DNA of 13,954 nucleotides from Succinimonas sp963628765 (GTDB lineage: Bacteria; Pseudomonadota; Gammaproteobacteria; Enterobacterales; Succinivibrionaceae), in assembly GCA_963628765.1 (NCBI GenBank), contig CAVGFV010000072.1:1-13954 (forward strand). Reading direction: 5' to 3'. Both the position numbers and the translations under genes were made by a program. Shown one piece after another: positions 6,667 to 12,876 of the stretch. The stretch's first letter is position 1; the number at the start of each line of letters is the position of its first letter. Below the pieces are notes generated by a model that made no database searches, was not told the origin of the DNA, and saw only the letters and a list, made by a program, of their open reading frames with translations.

Positions 6667-6686
6667 AGAATTTTGAGGAAACAAAA

Positions 6687-6788
6687 ATGAGAAAATTATT
6701 TGCAATAGTTCGTAAGAATGCTGTTGTTCTTCCTCCTTACACCAGAGCTTACTATTTTAGCTACGTGAAGGAAGGTTATTCTTTATAA
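6687..6788 (+). CDS. Small peptide 1 of a three-copy family (33 aa), unknown function
   Basis: 33 residues, first of three paralogous small genes in a row. It has a basic start (M-R-K-L-F, then R-K), a hydrophobic V-V, and the shared block L-P-P-Y-T-R-A-Y-Y-F-S-Y-V-K at residues 15-28, then a short variable tail. There is no signal peptide or transmembrane segment. GAGGA at 6675-6679 lies seven bases before the ATG. Compared with copies 2 and 3, many differences in the shared block are synonymous (LPP is CTT-CCT-CCT, TTA-CCG-CCA or CTT-CCT-CCA; the block's Val is GTG, GTA or GTT), which shows selection on the peptide. I do not recognise the family. It could be a small regulatory or membrane-surface protein, or a secreted or modified peptide, but no modification or export gene is beside it. 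Confidence 0.8.
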   Translation: MRKLFAIVRKNAVVLPPYTRAYYFSYVKEGYSL

Positions 6789-6862
6789 ACTGCCTCGGCA
6801 AGCACAACACTATAAAGTGATGGTCAAGCCAAACAGCTATATCCGGAATAAGGAGTATTAAG

Positions 6863-6964
6863 ATGAAGAAGATTTTTACAAAAGCGGTTTCTAAGATGAA
6901 TGTATTACCGCCAGCAACCAGAGCATATGGCTTTAGCTACGTAAGAAGCAACTGGTCAATCTAA
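6863..6964 (+). CDS. Small peptide 2 of a three-copy family (33 aa), unknown function
   Basis: 33 residues, same length as copies 1 and 3. It starts M-K-K-I-F, has Lys7 and Lys11, and then L-P-P-A-T-R-A-Y-G-F-S-Y-V-R at 15-28 and the tail S-N-W-S-I. A clear AGGAG at 6851-6855 lies seven bases before the ATG. The gap after copy 1 is 74 bases, without a terminator, so it is most likely on the same transcript. The tail differs from the other copies, which suggests that the central block is the constrained part. No known family is recognised. Confidence 0.8.
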   Translation: MKKIFTKAVSKMNVLPPATRAYGFSYVRSNWSI

Positions 6965-7016
6965 GTAGTTTAATAACTCTATACGAATTAGGTGTTGATA
7001 AATAAGGACTAGAAAG

Positions 7017-7118
7017 ATGAAGAAATTATTTAACAAGGTAAGTAAGTTCAATTCTCTTCCTCCATTCACAAGAGAATATCACTTTAGCTATGTTCGTACT
7101 TCTTCTTTTGAAGCTTAA
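7017..7118 (+). CDS. Small peptide 3 of a three-copy family (33 aa), unknown function
   Basis: 33 residues. It starts M-K-K-L-F-N-K and has L-P-P-F-T-R-E-Y-H-F-S-Y-V-R at 14-27, one residue earlier than in copies 1 and 2, with a tail one residue longer, so total length is kept. AAGGA at 7004-7008 lies eight bases before the ATG. It follows copy 2 by 52 bases and is followed after 27 bases by a strong terminator, so it ends the operon. The residue after the conserved Arg is Glu here and Ala in the other two. Function unknown. Confidence 0.8.
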   Translation: MKKLFNKVSKFNSLPPFTREYHFSYVRTSSFEA

Positions 7119-7145
7119 TTGAACAGTTAAGAAATAATTATGGAG

Positions 7146-7178
7146 AGCCCTAATGTGTGATGCACTTTAGGGCTTTTT
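7146..7178 (+). terminator. Intrinsic terminator of the small-peptide operon
   Basis: AGCCCTAA (7146-7153) pairs with TTAGGGCT (7167-7174); GTG/CAC extends the stem inside past one mismatch. A run of five T ends it (7174-7178). It insulates the three small genes from prfA. Confidence 0.93.
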
Positions 7179-7231
7179 ATTTATACGTATTGGAATATTG
7201 AAATTTTTAAGCGTAATAAATATAAGCTTTC

Positions 7232-7260
7232 TTGATCTGTGATAAAATTAACGATAAATA
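7232..7260 (+). promoter_or_regulatory. Candidate promoter of the prfA operon
   Basis: TTGATC (7232-7237) and TAAATA (7255-7260) are 17 bases apart, an acceptable sigma-70 pair. Since a terminator lies just upstream, the prfA operon needs its own promoter in this gap. The predicted start near 7267 leaves a leader of about 170 bases. A dyad CAGTGAT/ATCACTG (7270-7276, 7308-7314) would lie at the leader's 5' end. Confidence 0.38.
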
Positions 7261-7331
7261 TTTCTTTTCCAGTGATGGATATCTGTAAGGTTCTACCAAT
7301 TATTAAGATCACTGTTGTCAAAGGAAAGTTA

Positions 7332-7373
7332 ATGGAACGACCTTTTTATTTTCCTGTTACATTAAGACATTAG
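7332..7373 (+). CDS. Putative 13-codon leader ORF before prfA, ending in UAG
   Basis: The ORF reads M-E-R-P-F-Y-F-P-V-T-L-R-H and stops at TAG. AAGGA at 7321-7325 lies six bases before the ATG, a better ribosome binding site than that of prfA itself. The same frame is open further upstream (ATG at 7275 would give 32 residues), but no Shine-Dalgarno supports that start. UAG is read by RF1, the product of the gene that follows, and not by RF2. The stop is followed at once by a hairpin. It may be a chance ORF; only comparison with relatives can tell. Confidence 0.35.
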   Translation: MERPFYFPVTLRH

Positions 7374-7396
7374 TTCTACAGAACGTTTTTGTAGGA
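7374..7396 (+). promoter_or_regulatory. Hairpin in the prfA leader, directly after the UAG
   Basis: TTCTACA (7374-7380) pairs with TGTAGGA (7390-7396), seven pairs with one G-U, loop of nine bases. A pyrimidine-rich tract (7397-7416) follows, with five T at 7406-7410 rather than directly after the stem, so it is not a standard terminator. A ribosome held at the UAG (7371-7373) would cover its left arm. Confidence 0.45.
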
Positions 7397-7437
7397 CCCT
7401 CTCCCTTTTTCTTCTAATTATTGAGACAAAATTTTTC

Positions 7438-8532
7438 ATGTTGAAAGATACCATTATTACAAAGCTTGAGACTCTTGCAGAGCGTTATGAAGAAGTTCAA
7501 GGACTTCTAGCAGATCCTGAAATAGTAGGGGATCAAGAGAAATTTAAAACATTAAGTAAAGAATATTCTGATCTTGAAACTATAGTGAATGGCTTTAAGG
7601 AATATCAGAAGTGCTTAAAAGAGAGCAATGAAATCAATGAGATGCTTACAAGCGATGATGAAGAAATGCGTCTTATGGCTGAAGAAGAAGCTCCTGAAGC
7701 AACAAGCAATTTAGAGAAAGCTGAAAAGAATATTCAGATATTGCTCTTACCAAAGGATCCTAAGGATGAAAATAATGCTTTCCTAGAAATCCGTGCTGGT
7801 ACCGGCGGTGATGAAGCAGCATTGTTTGCAGGCGATCTCTTTAGATTGTACTCAAAATATGCTGAAAAGAAGGGCTGGTCAGTTGAAATCATGAGCGCTT
7901 CTGAAGGCGAAATGGGTGGCTTTAAAGAAATGATTTGTAAGATCGTAGGACAAGGTGCTTACGGTATTATGAAGTTTGAGTCAGGTGGCCACCGTGTACA
8001 ACGTGTTCCTGTAACCGAAGCTCAAGGACGTGTTCATACATCAGCTTGTACCGTGATGGTGTTCCCAGAAGTTCCTGAGTCAGAAGCTCCAAAAATAGAT
8101 CCAAAGGATATCAGAATCGATACATTTAGATCTTCTGGTGCTGGTGGTCAGCATATCAACAAGACTGATTCTGCAATAAGAATTACCCACTTCCCATCAG
8201 GACTTGTTGTTGAATGTCAGGATGAAAGATCTCAGCATAAGAATAAAGAGAAAGCTTTTGCAGTACTTGCATCTCGTTTGGCTAAACTTGATGAAGAAAG
8301 AAAAGCACAGAAAAAAGCTGAGGAACGTCATAGCATTTTAAGTACAGGCGATCGTTCAGACAGAATAAGAACTTATAATTATCCACAAGGCAGAGTTAGC
8401 GATCATAGAATAAACTTGACGTTATACAGACTTGATGAAATTATGAATGGTGACCTTGATGCACTTGTAATGCCAGTAATTGAAGAGCATCAAGCAGCAC
8501 AGCTTGCTGAGCTAGCTAGTTCTAATAGCTAA
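7438..8532 (+). CDS. prfA: Peptide chain release factor 1 (RF1)
   Basis: 364 residues; E. coli RF1 has 360. It recognises UAA and UAG in the ribosomal A site and triggers release of the finished protein. Seen are the helical N-terminal domain (about 1-105), L-L-P-K-D-P, the A-G-T-G-G-D-E-A block, and the codon-recognition motif P-V-T (191-193; P-x-T is the RF1 form, RF2 has SPF). The catalytic G-G-Q is at 236-238 within R-S-S-G-A-G-G-Q-H-I-N. Its Gln is the target of PrmC, encoded next. The start has only a weak, distant GAG (7423-7425), unlike its neighbours, so initiation may depend on leader structure. hemA, which precedes prfA in many gammaproteobacteria, is absent. Stop is TAA; prmC follows after 16 bases. 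Confidence 0.97.
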   Translation: MLKDTIITKLETLAERYEEVQGLLADPEIVGDQEKFKTLSKEYSDLETIVNGFKEYQKCLKESNEINEMLTSDDEEMRLMAEEEAPEATSNLEKAEKNIQILLLPKDPKDENNAFLEIRAGTGGDEAALFAGDLFRLYSKYAEKKGWSVEIMSASEGEMGGFKEMICKIVGQGAYGIMKFESGGHRVQRVPVTEAQGRVHTSACTVMVFPEVPESEAPKIDPKDIRIDTFRSSGAGGQHINKTDSAIRITHFPSGLVVECQDERSQHKNKEKAFAVLASRLAKLDEERKAQKKAEERHSILSTGDRSDRIRTYNYPQGRVSDHRINLTLYRLDEIMNGDLDALVMPVIEEHQAAQLAELASSNS

Positions 8533-8548
8533 TTAATCGAGGGTATGT

Positions 8549-9421
8549 ATGAAAACAGGCGAAATTTACAAAGAAGCAGAGCAAACCTTGCGCCCATTTA
8601 CAGGACAAAGAGAAGTTTCTTCCATAGAAGCCTATTGTCTTGTTTCTCATGTTCTTAATAAAGATAAGTCTTATCTTCTAACATATCCTGATGAAGAAGT
8701 TCCTGCGGATAAGGTGGAACAGATCCGTGAGTTAGTGAAGGTTCGTCTTTCAGGTAAGCCAATTGCTTATATTCTTGGCTGGCGCGAGTTTTGGTCTTTG
8801 AAACTTAAGGTTACCGAAGATACTTTAATTCCAAGACCTGATAGCGAATCTGTTGTTGATCAAGCAATTCTTAAGATCAATGAACTTGTTACTAAAAAGT
8901 CGATAAAAGATATCAGAATTTTGGATCTCGGCACTGGCACTGGTGCTTTGGCCTTAGCGTTGAAGAAAGAGTATCCGGAAGCTGATGTTAATGCTATTGA
9001 TTACTCAGAAGGAGCTTTAAAGGTTGCCTCTGAGAATTCAAAAAATCTAAATCTCCCAGTTAAAATCTGGAACAGTGATTGGTTCAAGAGCATCGATGAT
9101 AATGATATGTACGATGTAATCGTATCTAATCCTCCATATATCGAACAAGATGATCCCCACCTACAAGAAGGTGACGTGCGTTTTGAACCAAGAACATCCC
9201 TAGTAGCCCCAATGAATGGCTTAAAAGATCTTCTAGATGTCATACATGGTTCTGTTAAACACCTAAACGATGGTGGCTGGCTAATCGTGGAACATGGTTA
9301 TCAACAAGGTCCTGATGTGAGACACTTGTTTATGGATGCTGGCTATACCGCTGTTGAAACAGTACGCGATTTAGGCAACAACGAACGTGTTACTCTGGGA
9401 TGCCTTAAAAAGGAAGATTGA
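8549..9421 (+). CDS. prmC: Release factor glutamine methyltransferase PrmC
   Basis: 290 residues; E. coli PrmC (HemK) has 277. It transfers a methyl group from S-adenosylmethionine to the Gln of the GGQ loop in RF1 and RF2, which speeds termination. The helical N-terminal substrate domain (about 1-85) contains G-K-P-I-A-Y-I-L-G-W-R-E-F-W. L-I-P-R-P-D-S-E follows, then the SAM-binding D-L-G-T-G-T-G (126-132) and the catalytic N-P-P-Y (194-197) that grips the glutamine. GAGGG before the ATG is a good ribosome binding site. It follows its substrate gene prfA and leaves one base before kdsA, so all three are surely one operon. Confidence 0.96.
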   Translation: MKTGEIYKEAEQTLRPFTGQREVSSIEAYCLVSHVLNKDKSYLLTYPDEEVPADKVEQIRELVKVRLSGKPIAYILGWREFWSLKLKVTEDTLIPRPDSESVVDQAILKINELVTKKSIKDIRILDLGTGTGALALALKKEYPEADVNAIDYSEGALKVASENSKNLNLPVKIWNSDWFKSIDDNDMYDVIVSNPPYIEQDDPHLQEGDVRFEPRTSLVAPMNGLKDLLDVIHGSVKHLNDGGWLIVEHGYQQGPDVRHLFMDAGYTAVETVRDLGNNERVTLGCLKKED

Positions 9422-9422
9422 T

Positions 9423-10280
9423 ATGTCTTATAAAGTAAAAGAAGTAAGAATAGGTGATATCAAAGTCGCCAATAATGCACCTTTCGTTTTATTTGGTGGT
9501 ATCAATGTCCTTGAATCATATGATCTTGCAATGCGCGTATGTGAAAAATTAAAAAAGATCACTAGCGACCTAAAGATTCCGTATGTTTTTAAAGCGAGCT
9601 GGGATAAAGCTAACCGTTCATCAATTCATTCTTATAGAGGACCAGGCTTAGAAGAAGGTATCAGAATTTTTGAACGTCTTAAAAAGGAATTTGAAGTTAA
9701 GATCATTACTGATGTACACGAAGAAGAGCAAGTAGCTCCACTTAGTGAAGTAGTTGATGTTTTACAACTTCCCGCTTTTTTGGCCAGACAAACCAACCTT
9801 GTAAATGCTATTGCTAGAAGTGGTAAACCTGTAAACGTTAAAAAACCGCAATTCTTAAGCCCAAATCAAGTTGGCAATATCGTTGAAAAGTTTAATGAAT
9901 GTGGCAACGATCAGATCATGCTTTGTGAAAGAGGCAGTTCTTTCGGTTATGACAATTTGGTTGTGGATATGTTGGGCTTTGGAGTAATGAAGGAAGCTTC
10001 TTTAGGTGCCCCAGTTATTTTCGATGTTACCCATTCCCTTCAATGCCGAGATCCTGGTTCTGCAGCCTCTGGAGGTCGTAGAAAACAGGAAGCCGAATTA
10101 GCCCGTTCTGGAATGGCCGTTGGTATAGCTGGTCTCTTCTTAGAAACCCATCCTGATCCATCACAAGCTAAATGCGATGGTCCAAGTGCTTTACCTTTAG
10201 ACTTGGTGGAACCATTTTTGAAACAGATGCAAGGAATCGACAATCTTGTTAAGAGTTTCCCTGCATTAGAAATTGCATAA
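9423..10280 (+). CDS. kdsA: 3-deoxy-D-manno-octulosonate 8-phosphate synthase KdsA
   Basis: 285 residues; E. coli KdsA has 284. It joins phosphoenolpyruvate and arabinose 5-phosphate to give KDO 8-phosphate, the precursor of the inner-core sugar of lipopolysaccharide, so the host is Gram-negative with LPS. Signatures include F-V-L-F-G-G-I-N-V-L-E-S, F-K-A-S-W-D-K-A-N-R-S-S, R-G-P-G-L-E-E-G, Q-L-P-A-F-L-A-R-Q-T, N-V-K-K-P-Q-F, F-D-V-T-H-S-L-Q and H-P-D-P-x-x-A-K-C-D-G-P. The K-K-P-Q-F form with Asn before it is that of the metal-independent class. The frame is open from 9387 inside prmC, but the ATG at 9423 has AAGGAAG before it and fits the family start. prfA-prmC-...-kdsA is also the enterobacterial order, there with sirB genes between. 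Confidence 0.97.
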   Translation: MSYKVKEVRIGDIKVANNAPFVLFGGINVLESYDLAMRVCEKLKKITSDLKIPYVFKASWDKANRSSIHSYRGPGLEEGIRIFERLKKEFEVKIITDVHEEEQVAPLSEVVDVLQLPAFLARQTNLVNAIARSGKPVNVKKPQFLSPNQVGNIVEKFNECGNDQIMLCERGSSFGYDNLVVDMLGFGVMKEASLGAPVIFDVTHSLQCRDPGSAASGGRRKQEAELARSGMAVGIAGLFLETHPDPSQAKCDGPSALPLDLVEPFLKQMQGIDNLVKSFPALEIA

Positions 10281-10335
10281 CAGCAATTCACCATAAAATA
10301 TTTGTTACGTTAAATAGTTATAGGATTATATATTC

Positions 10336-11925
10336 ATGGCTAGCCCTGAATTTTTGAATGAAATAAACAAGCGTAGAACGTTTGCTATTATTTCTCACCC
10401 GGACGCTGGTAAGACAACCATTACAGAAAAATTACTTTTATACGGCCATGCTATTCAAAGAGCCGGTACCGTCAAAGGCCGTGGTAGCAATGGTAGCTTT
10501 GCTAAGTCAGACTGGATGGAAATGGAAAAGGAACGTGGTATTTCTGTAACCACTTCTGTAATGCAGTTCCCATATAACAACTGTGTTGTAAACCTCCTTG
10601 ATACCCCGGGCCATGAAGACTTCTCTGAAGATACTTACCGAGTTCTGACAGCTGTGGACAGTTGTTTGATGGTAATCGATGCTGCAAAGGGTGTCGAAGA
10701 GCGTACTAGAAAGCTCATGGAAGTTACAAGATTAAGAGCTACTCCTATTCTAACTTTTATGAACAAGTTGGACCGCGAAACTAGAGATCCTTTAGAACTT
10801 TTGGATGAAGTTGAAAAAGAATTAGCTATTCTTTGTGCTCCAATTACTTGGCCAATTGGTTGTGGTAAACGTTTTAAAGGTGTCTACCATATCTATAAAG
10901 ATGAAACATATCTTTATAAAACAGGTCAGGGTGCGATCATCCAAGAAAAACATGTAATTAAAGGTATTGATAATCCAGCACTTGATGAGGCTGTAGGTTC
11001 AGATCTTGCTCAAGATTTACGTGATCAAATTGAATTAGTGAAAGCTGGTTCTAATGCATTTGATGAAGAAGAGTTTTTAGCTGCAAATCTTACCCCAGTT
11101 TTCTTCGGTACTGCTTTAGGTAACTTTGGTGTAGATCATATGTTGGATGGTTTCACCAGTTGGGCTCCAGCACCAGGTGTCAGAAAAACTGAAACCCGTG
11201 ATGTGGCTCCAGATGAAGAGAAACTCTCTGGCTTTATCTTTAAGATTCAGGCCAATATGGATCCAAAGCATCGTGACCGCGTGGCTTTTTTACGCTTAGT
11301 ATCTGGTAAATATGAAAAAGGTATGCGCTTACATCACGTTAGAATTGGTAAAGATGTGAACATCTCTGATGCTGTAACCTTTATGGCAGGGGATCGTGAG
11401 CAAGCTGAAACCGCCTATGCAGGTGATATTATTGGTCTTCATAACCATGGAACCATTCAAATTGGCGATACCTTTACTCAAGGTGAAGACCTGCATTTCA
11501 CTGGTATTCCAAACTTTGCTCCAGAACTCTTTAGAAGAATAAGATTAAAGGATCCTCTAAAACAGAAGGCCTTGATTAAAGGACTGGTACAGTTATCAGA
11601 AGAAGGCGCTGTACAGGTGTTCCGTCCTATTATCAATAACGATCTTATTGTTGGTGCTGTTGGTGAACTTCAGTTTGATGTGGTTGTATCAAGATTAAAG
11701 AACGAATATAACGTAGAAGCTATCTATGAACCAATATCTGTAAGTACAGCTCGTTGGATAGAAGGTGATCCTGCTTCTATTGAGGAAATTAAGAACCATG
11801 TTCCTCAAAATATCGCTCTCGATGGTGGGGAAAACTTAACCTACATAGCTCCAACAATGGTTAATTTAAATTTAACAATGGAAAGATATCCTAAGATTAA
11901 ATTTAATAAGACCCGTGAACACTAA
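10336..11925 (+). CDS. prfC: Peptide chain release factor 3 (RF3)
   Basis: 529 residues, the same as E. coli RF3. This GTPase removes RF1 and RF2 from the ribosome after peptide release. G-domain motifs: H-P-D-A-G-K-T (21-27, P-loop), R-G-I-S with T-T-S (switch 1), D-T-P-G-H (89-93), N-K-L-D (143-146). The RF3-specific parts are complete to the end, including N-M-D-P-K-H-R-D-R-V-A-F, F-M-A-G-D-R and N-F-A-P-E-L-F-R-R-I-R. The segment S-N-G-S-F-A-K-S-D-W carries one residue more than E. coli after the P-loop region. It follows kdsA by 55 bases on the same strand, with no terminator between, so it may be read from the prfA operon or from a weak promoter of its own. Confidence 0.97.
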   Translation: MASPEFLNEINKRRTFAIISHPDAGKTTITEKLLLYGHAIQRAGTVKGRGSNGSFAKSDWMEMEKERGISVTTSVMQFPYNNCVVNLLDTPGHEDFSEDTYRVLTAVDSCLMVIDAAKGVEERTRKLMEVTRLRATPILTFMNKLDRETRDPLELLDEVEKELAILCAPITWPIGCGKRFKGVYHIYKDETYLYKTGQGAIIQEKHVIKGIDNPALDEAVGSDLAQDLRDQIELVKAGSNAFDEEEFLAANLTPVFFGTALGNFGVDHMLDGFTSWAPAPGVRKTETRDVAPDEEKLSGFIFKIQANMDPKHRDRVAFLRLVSGKYEKGMRLHHVRIGKDVNISDAVTFMAGDREQAETAYAGDIIGLHNHGTIQIGDTFTQGEDLHFTGIPNFAPELFRRIRLKDPLKQKALIKGLVQLSEEGAVQVFRPIINNDLIVGAVGELQFDVVVSRLKNEYNVEAIYEPISVSTARWIEGDPASIEEIKNHVPQNIALDGGENLTYIAPTMVNLNLTMERYPKIKFNKTREH

Positions 11926-11985
11926 TAGGTAGAGTCGCGAAAGCAAATTGGAAACACTTTGTGAGTAGCCTAAGTAAGGAAGTAT

Positions 11986-12741
11986 ATGCATTTTATTGAT
12001 ACTCATTGTCATATGCATATGCTTTCAGACTCAGTCATTGATACTGTTATAAAAAACTCCTTGGATAGTGGCATTGAAAAGATGCTGATCCCAGGAGTTT
12101 CTTTTTTAGATTTTCAAAAATCCGTCGCTTTTACTGCAAAATATAATTTTATGTTTCCTATGCTGGGAGTTCACCCAAGCAATGCCAAGGAATTTTCAGA
12201 AAACGAATTTGTAAAGCTCCTTAAAGAATATCGGCCTTTTATGATTGGTGAAATAGGGCTTGATAAACGTTATGAAAAGGAAATTTCTAAAGAGATTCAA
12301 GAACAAGTTTTTGAAACGCAACTAGGCGTTGCCATAAAAGAAAATCTTCCGGTATCCCTTCACATCGTAGGGCGAGATGGTAGGGCACTTGAGATTATTT
12401 CTAAGTTTCCGGGAACGTTTAAAGGCATCATGCATGGTTTCACCGGAAAAACAGATACAGCCTTAAGGTATATAAAAAAGGGACTTACGATTGGTATTGG
12501 CCCTATGATTCTAAATGAAAACTCCAAGCACCTTCGAGAAACTGTTTGTAACATTGAAATTGATAATATTGTTGCTGAAACGGATGCTCCTTTTTTGTGG
12601 TATTTAAATAATGGTCTTCGCTCGATAGCTTATCCCGATACAATTGAAATAATTATTGCAGAGATAGCCCATCTTAAAGGGATTTCTGTTCTAGAAGCTC
12701 AAGAGACCATATATCAAAACAGTCTTCAGTATCTCAGTTAA
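11986..12741 (+). CDS. TatD-family metal-dependent hydrolase (YjjV-like)
   Basis: 251 residues; the family has about 255-265. TatD proteins are TIM-barrel metallo-hydrolases, several of which are Mg-dependent DNases. The metal ligands are visible: F-I-D-T-H-C-H (His7, His9), G-E-I-G-L-D (Glu89), S-L-H (His126), M-H-G-F-T-G (His150) and E-T-D-A-P (Asp200). The tail A-P-F-L-W-Y-L-N-N-G departs from the usual D-A-P-x-x-x-P-x-x-x-R-G-x-x-N-x-P pattern. Overall it resembles E. coli YjjV more than TatD or YcfH; in E. coli yjjV lies near prfC and serB as well. AAGGA precedes the ATG. It lies 60 bases after prfC and 135 before serB. Its substrate is not known. Confidence 0.85.
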   Translation: MHFIDTHCHMHMLSDSVIDTVIKNSLDSGIEKMLIPGVSFLDFQKSVAFTAKYNFMFPMLGVHPSNAKEFSENEFVKLLKEYRPFMIGEIGLDKRYEKEISKEIQEQVFETQLGVAIKENLPVSLHIVGRDGRALEIISKFPGTFKGIMHGFTGKTDTALRYIKKGLTIGIGPMILNENSKHLRETVCNIEIDNIVAETDAPFLWYLNNGLRSIAYPDTIEIIIAEIAHLKGISVLEAQETIYQNSLQYLS

Positions 12742-12750
12742 TAAAATTTT

Positions 12751-12826
12751 AAAGACCTTCATGGGTTGATTTCTTAGGGGATCAACATCTCCCAAACGTC
12801 TTTCGGTGGGGATAATTCCTGTTTGG
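12751..12826 (+). promoter_or_regulatory. Structured stretch between tatD-like gene and serB
   Basis: An interrupted stem can form: AAAGAC (12751-12756) with GTCTTT (12798-12803), TGGG (12762-12765) with CCCA (12791-12794), TTGAT (12766-12770) with ATCAA (12781-12785). CCAAAC (12792-12797) can instead pair with GTTTGG (12821-12826), so the folds compete. No T-run follows, so it is not a plain terminator. It could be a leader, a small RNA end, or chance. Confidence 0.35.
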
Positions 12827-12835
12827 TGCTAAAAT
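12827..12835 (+). promoter_or_regulatory. Candidate extended -10 promoter of serB
   Basis: TGCTAAAAT fits the extended -10 form TGnTATAAT with one mismatch in the hexamer. No convincing -35 lies upstream, which extended -10 promoters tolerate. The start site would be near 12842, about 35 bases before serB. Confidence 0.35.
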
Positions 12836-12876
12836 CTCCTAGTTGATAAATTGTTAATGCATTTCTAAGGATTTTT

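Larger units (their letters stand above)
6149..6686. promoter_or_regulatory. AT-rich divergent control region, pflA / small-peptide operon
   Basis: About 540 bases with no convincing gene. The centre (about 6236-6560) is extremely AT-rich and dominated by reiterated TTTGTAAAAT-like words, tandem 22-bp repeats, GAAAATATTTTC palindromes and a run of N. A perfect CRP-type dyad lies at its right end. The pflA promoter must lie near 6170-6280 on the minus strand, but no good sigma-70 pair is visible there. A 13-codon ORF at 6635-6676 has no ribosome binding site and is not called. Confidence 0.7.

Noticed and set aside
6635..6676. 13-codon ORF before small gene 1
   Set aside because: It lacks a Shine-Dalgarno, spans the leader hairpin and shows no similarity to the three peptides.
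6687..7118. L-P-P-x-T as a sortase signal, or the peptides as RiPP precursors
   Set aside because: There is no signal peptide, no C-terminal hydrophobic anchor, no sortase and no modification or export gene nearby, and the genome looks Gram-negative.
7238..7253. TGTGA half-site in the prfA promoter region
   Set aside because: The second half is TAACG rather than TCACA, so it is too weak for a CRP site.
7275..7373. Possible fourth peptide copy (32 residues, same frame as the leader ORF)
   Set aside because: The length and an R-x-F-Y-F pattern recall the family, but L-P-P-x-T-R is missing and the long start has no ribosome binding site.
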